Source: Chimonanthus salicifolius (taxonomy: Eukaryota; Streptophyta; Magnoliopsida; Laurales; Calycanthaceae). Taken from it: a stretch of 64,000 nucleotides of DNA. The notes under the pieces are model-generated. The model saw only the letters and a program-made list of their open reading frames with translations. It ran no database searches and was not told the DNA's origin. Position numbers and translations under genes: made by a program. Positions 1 through 10,184 of the stretch are shown piece after piece (positions within the stretch are counted from its first letter, which is position 1; every line of letters begins with the position of its first letter). The DNA is taken from NCBI GenBank assembly GCA_013350335.1, contig CM023539.1, positions 11,532,302-11,596,301 of the forward strand, in the 5' to 3' direction.

Positions 1-548
1 CACCTTGAGATGGAAGTCTCCTCAACTTCCATCTTGACTCATTCCCAACTCAAGCATTATTTATCCCACTTGAACTCATTCATGCAACTCTTAAACTCAA
101 GACTTGAATTTATCTCTTAATTAAATAATTCTTTAACTCAACTCAATTCACTTAACTCCTTTGAACTCACCTATGGTTGACCAAGTCAACCATGGCTTAG
201 CCGACCATGCATGTCACCTCACCCACTTGCCACCTCACTTGATGAGGTGGATTTGGGTCTTAATTGGGTAGTTGACTGAATTAAATTAAGTCTACCCATT
301 TTCCTTCAAATCGGTTCATCAATGACCTATTGGGTCCCAATTGGGCAATTGACCCATTTATTTAAGGTTTACCCAATTATTTCAAATTGATCCTTATCCA
401 TGACTCGTTGGGTCTTAATTGAGCAATTGACCCAACTCTTTAACCATTTAAGGTCCAATTCAATTATTTCAATATCAACTAACAATAATTCACCATTAAA
501 TAAAACCATTCCAATATAATCATGAAATAAAAATTCAGGGTGTTACAA
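1..548 (-). mobile_element. Ty3-gypsy LTR, partial (window edge)
   Basis: On the minus strand the LTR begins TGTAACACCCTGAATTTT, the classic start of Tekay-like plant gypsy LTRs, at position 548 and runs off the window at position 1. It is rich in repeated 'gggtcaattgggacccaa'-type phrases. The same kind of LTR start and phrases appear in the opposite orientation at 63613-64000. It cuts into a copia-type LTR fragment at 549, so it is the younger insertion. No coding sequence is visible. Whether this is a solo LTR or part of a full element cannot be seen. Confidence 0.7.
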
Positions 549-1195
549 CAGTAGTTTCCACATGGGAAAACCTGTTACCTAGAATAACCTGTCGCCCTTT
601 GCCGAGGGGTCGGTCTTGTTACTCTAGATCGATTTTTTATTGTCGATATGTCTGTTTTATATAGAACCCTTATGAGTTCACAGTCCAGAACTTATAAGTT
701 TTATACCGATGAGTTGTCGACCAGGAGGGGTTGTTCAAATTCATCATCGAGGGGTCGGTGCATATGGGACTCTCGGTCAGATGCATTCACAGAATGATAG
801 TTCTAAGTTCCAGAACCTATCTCAAACTGGCCGACCAGTCTTTGACCACGATGGGTCGATCCTGACTACATCGAGATGTCTGTGAGAAAGACTGGTCGTG
901 CCGGTAGTGATCATAATTCAAGTTTCCAAGTTCACTTCAGCTTCCTCTCTAGGCAAGATTATGTTTATTACCAACATATGCAACTAAGCCTAGAAGTCTT
1001 CTCTCAGGTGTGGGTTCTATCTAGGGTCATCTATGGCCATATACATGTTCTTGTGATTGCCACACGATGAACTTTGGGCTTGGTGGAGCATATCTTCTTC
1101 TTCGATCATCTTGAGTCTTCAAGATTCTTGGCAAGTGCTTCTACCCGAGTCATATAATTGACAAACAGAGAATCGGTCAAGCCGGGGCACTAACA
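549..1195 (-). mobile_element. Copia-type LTR fragment (family M, copy 1)
   Basis: On the minus strand it begins TGTTAGTGCCCCGGCTTG at 1195. This matches the start of the longer LTR ending at 11663, and both share a 'tcatctatggycat' block and a 'gacaaac' block near that end. The far end is truncated at 549 by the neighbouring gypsy LTR. No PBS, PPT or coding sequence is attached. Confidence 0.5.
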
Positions 1196-2985
1196 GATTG
1201 CCCAAAATTAATTAACTTTGGCCCAATTGTAGTATGTGAATTCCGAAATTGATTAGAAAGCTGAGATCGTTTAACTTTGTGAGGAAGAAAAGTCCTAGGC
1301 CCGAATCTCACCAAGGTCGAATTTTACTCTACAGGAAAAAAATCATAGCTTCAGTTTTTGAATTTCTAGAATATTAAAATTGCATTAATTAATTTGAATT
1401 ACAGAAAATAAAAATTAAAAATCATAAAATTAAATTAATTATTAACAAATTTAAAATGGCATTAAAATATAAAACAAAACTCACTGAAGAATGAAGAGAA
1501 CCAAACTTTCCAATCTTCAATTGATAAAAAACAAGTATAATCGGTTGGGGCATTCAAACCCTTTCATAGTGTTTGCAACACAAAAATTAAAATAAACAAA
1601 CGTTTCTGTGACTCTATGCACTTGTTTACAATTTTTTTTAAAACTTCGTGTATGTACGTAAAAAATGCATTAACTGACGAATGTTGGAAAAGTTATAGAA
1701 TAAGCTTTTCAATAAATTGAATTCTATAAAAATTCAATATTGTTTGCTATATCTAAGTATGCTTGCAATTTTATCCACCACAGTTTCTGTCAATTCTTGA
1801 GTGACAGGTGTCCTAATATAAAAAAAATAAAAAATACAAAAATGGGAAAGGAAATGGCGCCCAAAGCTTGTCCCAAATTTGTGCAGAACCTTCTAAACTT
1901 CAATTATATGCTCCTTTAAGTCATGGGACCAGTAACCTTCAATGTCGAGAGAGATTCATTCCCCACAACAAATCCTTATCCTGCACTTTTGGACCACTTA
2001 ATTGGGCCAAAATGACGAATTTGAGAAATTATAGGCCTGATCCATATCCATGCAAAATGAACCACTTATTTAAGGATTTTAAGCCCAATTAGACTCTTTA
2101 ATGCGCTCTTTTTGCTACAATAAAAAAAATGTATAAATCTTATATGTACTTCTTCAATCTTTTCTTAAATGTCATCATGTAAATGGAGATGTACTCATCA
2201 TAGACTCACTTTATCAAGATATATTAATCTAGAAACAAATTTTAATAGACGGACTTGCATATTTTATCTATTCAATGGGTGGGGTAGGCTTTAGCTTAAA
2301 AATACTAATGACTTGCATGTAGACTTGGACTACTTTGAGAATAGAACAAACTTGGGCTTGAACGGAGGGAAGCTTCGCCTAAATGAGCATGTGGATAAGT
2401 CGAAGTGCTACTAGGCCTGTTCATGGGCCTTAAACAAACTTGAGCCCATCTCAAATTAATGAATCTAACCATAGATAATAGCCCTATGGGGAGGGCTTGG
2501 GCATATTATTTGAGCCAATTTATATAAGCAATCGTGCTTGGGCTAATTGGATATTCTTGTAGAGAATGTAAGGTTTTTCAAGTTGTTTAGTCATATATGT
2601 GTTTGTCTATGTACCAGTGGTCTTTTTTTTTTTTTTTAAATTTTATAAAATCATTAAAAACTAATTATTCAGATTAAAATTAGACTTGAAAAACTGTAAG
2701 TGGATAGAATTTTAGTCCAAAGTCACTTTCTAGGCAACTTGATTTTAGTACTAAATTCTAACTAGATATCCTTGTTTTTTAAAATATGTTTGATGATTTT
2801 ATCCTCTAAGATCAGATGTTTGAAAATTAATTGTTGAGCTAAACTTTGATGCATTTCTATTCAACATGTATACTTTCAATCGAAATGATAGAATTTTGAA
2901 GGGGCTTAAATGGGTGGGCTCGTACTTTAATCTTGAAAAGTCAAGGGTGCAAATGGGCTCAGATGTTTATATCCAAATAAGGGAA
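1196..2985. other. Intergenic AT-rich DNA without recognised features
   Basis: About 1.8 kb with short chance ORFs only. There are poly-A/T runs (for example 2623-2640) and scattered phrases such as 'ttgggcttg'. No LTR ends, terminal repeats or conserved coding are seen. It is probably old, unrecognisable repeat DNA. Confidence 0.5.
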
Positions 2986-3079
2986 TGACGCACCACAGAA
3001 GAGGCTCGAGTTTAGATGGATGAGTGACTCGGTCGGGACCCAATTAAATGGACGAAACGGGTCAAAACAGGTCCTGCTA

Positions 3080-3240
3080 CTATGCAAGTACTGTAATTGT
3101 AATAGTGAATACTGTAGCAAATAGTGACAATACTGTAGTAATAATGACAATCACTGTTGCAATAGTGATAGTTACGGTAGCGGTGGTGATGACTACTGTT
3201 GCGATAGTGACGACTATTGTTATTGCAACAGATGCTTCAA
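3080..3240. repeat. Degenerate AATAGTGAC/TACTGTAGTA simple repeat in G LTR
   Basis: Short variants of 'aatagtgac' and 'actgtagtaata' follow each other for about 160 bp. A second copy lies in the partner LTR at 9180-9330. The near-palindromic unit opens reading frames on both strands rich in Val, Thr and Ile, but these are products of the repeat rather than genes. Confidence 0.7.
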
Positions 3241-3291
3241 TGGGCGGGGGGACAAACTCATCGGACGTACGTTGTTTCGGGTTGGGGAAAC

Positions 3292-4824
3292 TGATGTAGG
3301 CATCAAGGCCGATGAACTCGACGATGGCCCGATCAACACCCAATTGAACAAAATTGATAAATTGACCATTCAAATTTATGATCGGACAGACAACGGGAAG
3401 AGAAGGCCCCCACCTTGAAGACCATGTCAATAGTGACTCACCACCCAAGTGGGTCCCAACGGTCTAGATTTTGCTATTCTAACAAAGGAATCAAGAAACC
3501 CGGACAAATTGTGGCAAGAAAATTGGAAGCACAAGCTTGTGCTCCGGTGCCTCTTCCAAATCCAAGCTGCCCGGTCCTATAAAAACTTCAAAATGACATG
3601 AAATCGTCCCAAGATTGGAAGAAAATAAAAGAATTAGAAATAAGAGATAAGGGACTGAAAAATCAAGAGAAAAAATAGAGGAAAATAGAAGAAATGGTGT
3701 TGCTGGGCATTGAAAGCATCGTTGGAGAAGAAACAAAAAAAGGAAAATAAATGGAAGAAAAGGTAAAGAAGATTAAGATAGGGAAGAATCAACTTCAAAA
3801 AAGGAATGAAAGGATTTAGAAGCAAGCAACGAACAAGGAGAAGGTAGAATGGACAGAGTTGACGAGATTTGCAAAGGCCAGCGATCATCATACGAACATT
3901 TTGTGTATACAGATACGGGTTTTACCATGATGCCTAATTTGCCCTCCATTTGCCATACCGAAGAAAAAAAAATGCTAAAATTCATGAACAGTGCAATCGG
4001 CTCGCAGAAATTGCTAGTCAGCTTGCCAAAATTTATGAACAGTGCAAATCGGCTCACTGAAATTGTAAGTCGGCTCGCCAAAATTCATGAACAGTGCAAT
4101 TCGGCTCTCTGAAATTGCAAGTCTATTTGCCAAAATTCATGAACAGTGCAATTCGGCTCTCTGAAATTGCAATTCGACTCGCCAAAATTCATGAACAGTT
4201 TAATTTGGCTCTTCGAAATTACAAATCGGGTCGCCAAAATTCATATGAACAGTAAATATAAGCCCATTGAAATTTTACTATTCATGCGAAGGGTACAATC
4301 GGGAATACACTAAAACCCATGTCGCTAAATACAAAATGCCTGTGGGAGGATAGCTGGCCATTTGCAAAATTGGTATTTTGTTTTATGTATTTATTTTATT
4401 TCTTTTTAAGTTGAAAATAAATGCTTATAAGTAAATGTGATCAGGTTATGTAATAAGACAAATATTTTTATTTTATAAATTTAGAAGAATTGATCATTTC
4501 TCCTGTATTGGTGAGTTTTCATCCCTGTTGATTTTTAGTTTATTATTGTGTTGTATTAAATTCCACATATAAGCTAAGTCTTTGGAAGGTTCTTTGATAT
4601 TTGATTTGGATTATAGATGGATTAGAGTTCACGCTATTTGAACTCCTAATTCCTCGTTCGAGTTAATTTCGAGAACACTTAATTTCTTTGGTGAGTTGAT
4701 TCCGCCAATTATCCCATTGAAATTAGTCCCTCTTTCATTTTTTTCTTTGGTTTTCAATCTTGAAATTCATGATTTGGCTTAAAACCCCAGATCTAAAATT
4801 CACAGTGTTGCTTGGCCTACATCA
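3292..4824 (+). repeat. Element F 5' LTR
   Basis: This copy is 1533 bp, about 470 bp longer than the 3' copy. The excess (3876-4368) holds a 52-bp tandem array. Outside that block the copies align well, with scattered substitutions and short indels. Confidence 0.9.
3977..4260 (+). repeat. 52-bp tandem repeat (about 5.5 copies) inside F 5' LTR
   Basis: Units start at 3977, 4028, 4080, 4132, 4184 and 4236, each opening with a variant of 'aaaattcatgaacagtgcaa' and closing near 'ggctcgcc'. Spacing is 51-52 bp. The central copies (4080, 4132) are most alike and the outer ones more diverged, which is usual for arrays that turn over by unequal exchange. The units are contiguous without unique spacers, so this is a minisatellite and not a CRISPR array. 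Confidence 0.9.
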
Positions 4825-4944
4825 TTTGGTAACCATAGCCAGATTCCTACCGACCTGTCCGTTTGGAACCATTAATGTTTCTTGTTGAGCACTAGACTTT
4901 CTATTGAGACAGGAATTTCAATAAATTGCAAAGTTGATCCGACA

Positions 4945-5596
4945 AAGTGCAGTCCTCAAATGAAATATTGAGGAAATTGAAGCAGAAAATCGTAGACTAT
5001 GAGAAAAGTTGGAGAAAAGATCTAAGAAAACTAGATCCACTTCTACAATAAGAACAAAGGAGAAAGAATTGGAAAGTTCAACTGAAATGTACAGAGGTGA
5101 CAATGGTTTGAGCACTCCAACTAAATTCTTTCTTTTCTTTGAAAGATATGCAGTAAGTGAACCTGTTGTTGATTTTTCACCTGAGTTTGATAAATAATCA
5201 ATCTTCAGTGATGAAGTTTTGATTTCTTTAGCAACGGACGAACAACTTGATCTACCTGAGCCAATATACGATGATTATGGAGACACTGACGATTTTGTTA
5301 ATGTCTTTGATTTAGTCATGCAGGTAAACGAGGATTTAGTTGATGGTGCAGTGGTCGAAGATGAAAATTTGTCGGTTGGAAAACAAAAAGATAGCCCAGT
5401 TGAACCAGCATACCACACTGAGACCGAGAATGCGACATCTATGAAGCCAGAAAAAATGGTGACCATAGCTGCAACTCAAGAATCAACTTTCGAGTCAATT
5501 CGAGATTTGAAGGCAGCTGTGCACTCAAGGAGATTGGTGGAACATCTTCCATCGATAAATGATTTTGAAAATATTGATATTATATTCGAACCCTAG
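4945..5596 (+). pseudogene. Element F internal ORF (coiled-coil, acidic)
   Basis: One frame runs from about 4960 to 5596 and is broken by in-frame stops near 5000 (TGA) and at 5195 (TAA). The first part is charged and coiled-coil-like ('EIEAENRRL', 'EKLEKRSKKTRSTS', 'RTKEKELESS'). The second is strongly acidic ('LPEPIYDDYGDTDDF', 'VEDENLSV'). I recognise no domain and see no zinc knuckle, protease or RT. It may be a gag-derived or accessory protein of F's family. Confidence 0.45.
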
Positions 5597-5849
5597 GTAG
5601 ATCCTATTTGGGATCAATTTGTAAAAAGAGAATCATATAATGAGATTTTATTGCTTAACATTGTATTTGGCTCACAGGTTCCTACAAAGGGGTTCGTCAT
5701 AAGTTCGGAGGTGGTACCCAAACTCCTAAACCATCGCTCCAAAATCAATCGAAGCGTCAGAGAAGAAATTGGTTGCTGATGGCGCGACTTGATATCTCCC
5801 TTAAAACCCAATTAAACTCGAGGACGAGTTTCTTCCAACCGGGAGAGAA

Positions 5850-6910
5850 TGATGTAGGCATCAAGGCCGATGAACTCCACGATGGCCCGATGAACACCCA
5901 ATTGAAGAAAATTGATAAATTGACCATTCAAATTTATTATCAGACAGAGAGCGGGAAAAGAAGGCCCCACCTTGTAGGCCATGTCACCAGTGACTCACCA
6001 CCCATGTGGGTCCCAACGGTCTAGATTTTTCTATTCTAACAAAGGAATCAAGTAACCTAAACAAATTGTGGCTGACAATTGGAAACACAAGCTTGTGCTC
6101 GTGTGCCTCTTCCAAATCCAAGTTGTCCGATCCTATAGGAACTTCAAAATGACATGAAATCGTCCCAAGACTGGAAGAAAATGAAAGAATTAGAAAGAAG
6201 AGATAAGGGACCGAAAAATCAAGAGGAAAATAAAAGGAATGGTGTTGCTGGGCATTGCCAGCATCGTTGGAGAAGAAACAAAAGGGAAAATAAATGCAAG
6301 AAAAGGTAAAGAAGTTTAAGATAGAGAATAATCAACTGTAAAAAGGGAATGAAAAGATTTAGAAGCAAGCAACGAAGAATGAGAAGGTGGGATGGACAGA
6401 GTTGACGAGATTTGCAAAATTGGTATTTTGTTTTATGTATTTATTTTATTTCTTTGTAAGTTGAAAATAGATGCTTATAAATAAATGTGGTCAGGCTATG
6501 TAATAAGACATATATTTTTATTTTATGAATTAAGAAGAATTGATCAAAAGCATTGAGTTTTCTCTCGTATTGGTGATTTTTCATCCCTGTTGACTTTTAG
6601 TTTATGATTATGTTGTATTAAATTCCACACATAAGCTAACTCTTCTGAAGGTTCTTTGATATTTGATATGAATTAGAGCTGGATTAGAGTTCGCTATTCG
6701 AACTCCTAATTCCTCGTTCGAGTTTCGAGAACACTTAATTTCTTTGGTGAGTTGATTCCGCCAATTATCCCATTGAAATTAGTCCCTCTTTCATTTTTCT
6801 TGAGAGTGATCGAGAGATTTGAGAGTGGTCCTTTGGGTTTCAATCTTGAAATTCGTGACTCGGCTTAAAACCCCAGATCTAAAATTCAAAGTGCAGCTTT
6901 GCCTGCATCA
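5850..6910 (+). repeat. Element F 3' LTR
   Basis: This copy is 1061 bp and lacks the tandem-repeat block. At 6410-6418 it has a single ATTTGCAAA exactly where the 5' copy has two (3867-3875 and 4360-4368), as expected if the block was lost by recombination between these 9-bp repeats. Confidence 0.9.
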
Positions 6911-6945
6911 GAAACTGAGATTTCCCAAATCAGATCTGTTAGAGT

Positions 6946-7110
6946 CAGTGCCGATCCTGAGATGCCCTGAAATCTCAGGGGCCCTAGGAAACCTCTTAAG
7001 ATGGGGCCCTAATGCAATTAGTATTCCTCTCTTATTTTCTAATGTTTTTGATCTCTTTTTTGGGAGCCTTAGGCTGCGGCCTACTCTGCTTATAGCCAGG
7101 GCCGACCCTG
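6946..7110 (+). mobile_element. hAT-type MITE (165 bp) in G LTR
   Basis: The element begins CAGTGCCGATCCTG and ends with the imperfect inverse (GCCAGGGCCGACCCTG). It is flanked by a perfect 8-bp duplication GTTAGAGT (6938-6945 and 7111-7118). The interior has several GGCCC/GGGCC motifs. Eight-bp duplications and CAGGG-type termini are diagnostic of the hAT superfamily. The block is absent from the matching place in the partner LTR (near 9400), confirming insertion. The termini resemble the hAT end at 27812, so that lineage may have supplied the transposase (inference). Confidence 0.85.
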
Positions 7111-7632
7111 GTTAGAGTGGTAGTGGATAGAGAGAGAGGGCTCTTTGTAAAAATAAGGATTTTTGGGCCTGGCAAACATCGTCAATCGGTATGCAGAAAA
7201 TCATGGAGAATAGAAAAGATAGAAGGAAAAAGAAGAAGGAGAGAAGCCAAGATCGCCGTCGATGGCAAGGAGAAAGGAACGTGAATCCACCTGGGAGAAG
7301 AGGAGAGATACAGGGAATCCACCCAAAGGAGAAAGTTTCAATTCATTTCATTGTTCATTGTTCTTCTCGTCTTACAATCGCCTAACTATTATACACGAAA
7401 GAAATAAAAAATAATAATAATAGAAAGAAATCAAAATCTTCAAAAGAAACGACGCCTGCAAACCCTGCATTTAATAGCACACATGCATAGAAATGGTGGT
7501 TCAGCGTGAATTTGAACATTGTGCGGTGCGTGTTAATTATTTTCGTTTATTACGGGCACATGTCTTCACATGTGTGTTACCCGTGCTATATCAGTCCCTC
7601 GTGATTGAAAGTAACTTGTCCTCAAGTTTGTA

Positions 7633-8880
7633 TCAATGGGAGAACTTCCAGTACTTGATGATTTCTACTTTGTGCTTGGATGGTTCAAGTATGTCGGGTA
7701 GCCCTTGACGAGTTCGTACACCGTCAGTAGGGGCAACACAATGCAAGATGTCCTCAAGGAAGAGTGGTTTGATGTCAGGAGAGAACAAATAAGGATCACT
7801 TTTGATGTAGCCAATATTTTGTGAGGTTTGTGTCGCTTGTGGCAATTGCAACAGTAATGGTAAGTCAATCTCTGGTGATTGCTTCGACTGTAAAACCGAC
7901 AATGCACCTAGTTCATTCTCCAATACTGGCACTGGTTGTGGTATCTGCAACTGCTGAGGAATCAGATCCTTTAGTGGAATAGGCTTGAATCTCGAGATCG
8001 ACTCTTGTACGAAAAACGTCGGAATCTCTTTTATCTCATGTTCAACAAACTGTAGGACTTCACCTGTCTGTATCAATTTTGGCTCAATATTCGGGGGAAC
8101 AGGTACGAGGTCTAAGACTGTCTCCTGTTCAACAAACATTGGGACTTCGTTTGTCTCAAGTGGCTCCAGCTCGATGTCGCTGCCTAGGAAGGATGATTCT
8201 TCATTCTCAAGCATTGGTGGACTTTGCTAATAATCTGCTGGAGGGAGGTGGGTGTGAAACAGGTTCATTGAGAGATGGGGGGTCCACCTCAATATGATAC
8301 CCTCTGTGAGGATCATGCATCCTATGATCATCGCGCCTCCACACATGTCCCACTAGGAAGTCTTCCACTTCATCATCACTCAAGTTGTCATCATAGGCGA
8401 GTCGAGTGTAGGACATGTGGGGTCTCCGAACACGATGGTTGCAATAGTCACGAACGGAACAATTTTTTTGCTGAGAATCTTGATATTGCTGGAATAGAAC
8501 TTGATAGTAATCAGCTGGAAGGAAACAAGTCCGTAGAAGCAGTTTCATCTGTGGCCAAGATCTAATAGGTCGTTTATTCTGACGCTTGCATGTAGTTTGC
8601 AACTGCTCCCACCATATAGACGCTCCACCATTGATTCGATAGGCCACGAGTTTCACCTTTTCGCTTCATCAATCTTTATGTTGTCGAAGAAGCACTCTAT
8701 TTCCAAGAGCCAATTGAGGGAGCTTTTAGGGTGTAGTTGACCGTTGAAAGATGGGAGGTCCATCTTCACACGGTACTCTCGATCATGATATGACTTCTCT
8801 CGATCGATACGTTTATACACACTCCGCATATAAAGTTCTTTATCTTTGTCTTCGCTTGAGTAGTCGTAATAGGAAGCCAT
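7633..8880 (-). pseudogene. Element G gag plus accessory ORF
   Basis: Three overlapping minus-strand reading frames run 8880-8653, 8656-8207 and 8214-7633. The first starts MASYYDYSSED and leads into a gag-like 'DLPSFNG...WLLEIECFFD' segment. The second continues 'KLVAYRINGGASIWWEQL...PIRSWPQMK', which is characteristic of plant gypsy gag (Retrotrans_gag). One base seems lost between them near 8655. The third, ~190 residues, is acidic and Pro/Val/Leu-rich ('LVPVPPNIEP', 'SDPYLFSPDIKPL', 'EPSKHKVEIIKYWKF'). Its ATG (8214) overlaps the gag stop in another frame. I recognise no domain in it. Element E (45168-46206) carries a related protein, so it is conserved within this family. It could be the spacer or C-terminal part of gag. 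Confidence 0.65.
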
Positions 8881-9082
8881 GAAGAAAAAAATATTCTTTT
8901 TTTGTAAATTTTTTTCTTTATTTTTTTTCTTATATATTTTTTTCTTTAGCCACTTTTTTACTTATTCTTTTATTTGCCTTTTTTTTTTCTTTTGTTTTTT
9001 TTTAAATGCAAAATACTACTAATGCCAATTTTTTTTTCTTTTTTTTTAAAACCTATTGTCCAATCGAGGCTTTGATACCAAT

Positions 9083-9888
9083 TGGCCCAATGCAGAAGAT
9101 GATCGAGTTTAGATGGACGGTGACTTAGTCCAGACTCAATTAAATGGACGAAATGGGTCCAAATGGGTCCTACTATTATGCGCGTAATGTAGCTGTAATA
9201 GTGAATACTGTAGCAAATAGTGACAATACTATAGTAATAATGGCAATCACTATTTCAATTGTGACAATTACTATAGTGATGGCGATGGCTACTATTGCGA
9301 TGGTGACGGCTATTGTTACTTCAACGGGCGGTGGGAGAAACACGTCAGACATACGTTGATTCGAGTTGGGGAAACTGAGACTTCCCCAATCAGATCTGTT
9401 AGAATGACAATGAACACAGAGAGAGAGGGCTCTTTGTAAAAAGATGGATTTTCTGTCCCGATGAACACAGTCAATCAGTATGCCGAAAATCATGGAGCAT
9501 AGAAAAGAGGGAAGGAAAAAGAAGAAAGAGAGAAACAACGATCACCGTTGTTGGCAAGGATAATGGAAATGGGAATCCACCCGGGAGAAGATGAGAGATA
9601 CAAGGAATCCACCCAAAGAAGAAAGTTTCAATTCATTTCATTGTTCATTGTTCTTCTCATCTTACAATTGCCTGGCTTTTATACATGAAAGAAATAATAA
9701 TAATAATAATAATAAAAAGAAATCAAAATCGTCAAAAGATACGTCGCCTGTAAACCATGCATTTAATAGCACACATGGGTGGAAATGACGGTTCGGCATG
9801 TGGATTCGAACATGATGCGGCGCTTGTTAATTAATTTTAGCTATTACAGGCACATGTCTTCACGTGTATTCCATACGACACTAAATAC
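9083..9888 (-). repeat. Element G upstream LTR
   Basis: It is homologous over nearly its whole length to 2986-3291 plus 6911-7593 of the other LTR. Shared blocks include the 'gagtttagatgga' end, the AATAGTGAC-type repeat tract, 'gagagagggctctttgtaaaa' and a 'gcatttaatagcacacatg' block. The two copies have diverged clearly by substitutions and small indels, so insertion is old. An (AAT)n tract lies at 9692-9714. Confidence 0.75.
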
Positions 9889-10184
9889 TATTTAAATCAC
9901 GAGACAAGGAATTAAAAAAAAAAAAAAAAACCACATACTATTTTTTCTCTCTCACAAACAAAAATGAACAAAACAAATAAAGAGAGAAACATCAATTTCA
10001 TTTGGAATGTGATATTTTACTTTCAAAATGGGAAAAAAAAAAGGAATTGCATTTGAAAGTTCCCTGAGTGCTTAGAACCAAATTAATCCTAGAGGGGTGA
10101 TGAAGAAGGTAATCACAAATTTTGGGTCCTTTTAAAATTTACTTGATTAATAGAGTGTGGAATTAAAAAATAATTAATCAAGTG
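9889..10184. other. Short spacer, AT-rich
   Basis: About 300 bp between G and the next LTR, with poly-A runs near 9913-9930 and 10030-10040. Nothing recognisable. Confidence 0.5.

Larger units (their letters stand above)
3292..6910 (+). mobile_element. Non-autonomous gypsy-like element F, complete
   Basis: The 5' LTR is 3292-4824 and the 3' LTR 5850-6910. Both begin TGATGTAGGCATCAAGG and end in 'GCCTACATCA' or 'GCCTGCATCA', so each LTR carries terminal inverted bases. A 5-bp target duplication GAAAC flanks the element (3287-3291 and 6911-6915). The site rejoins cleanly to the sequence seen uninterrupted in the other G LTR near 9366-9380. A degenerate tRNA-Met PBS (TTGGTAACCATAGCC, 4826-4840) and a purine tract (AACCGGGAGAGAA, to 5849) complete it. 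The interior is ~1 kb with no pol domains. It is inserted in the opposite orientation to G. Confidence 0.9.
2986..9888 (-). mobile_element. Non-autonomous gypsy element G (gag only), nested
   Basis: This minus-strand LTR retrotransposon is bounded by two related LTRs. The upstream LTR (minus sense) is 9083-~9888. The downstream LTR is 2986-7593 and is expanded by two insertions (F at 3292-6910 and a hAT MITE at 6946-7110). A PBS-like 'ATTGGTATCAAAGCC' lies just outside the upstream LTR (9069-9082, read on the minus strand). A purine tract 'AATCACGAGGGAC' (7594-7606) precedes the downstream LTR, which starts TGATATAGCACGGG. Internal DNA of only ~1.5 kb encodes gag and an accessory ORF; no protease, RT, RNase H or integrase is present. 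This layout fits the TR-GAG class of non-autonomous elements. No clear target-site duplication was found, and the outer end near 9888 is approximate. Confidence 0.75.

Noticed and set aside
3048..3448. Overlapping ORFs on both strands rich in Val/Thr/Ile (also 9144-9538)
   Set aside because: They are produced by the AATAGTGAC-type simple repeat in both G LTRs.
3977..4260. CRISPR-like array
   Set aside because: Units are contiguous with no unique spacers and lie in a plant LTR.
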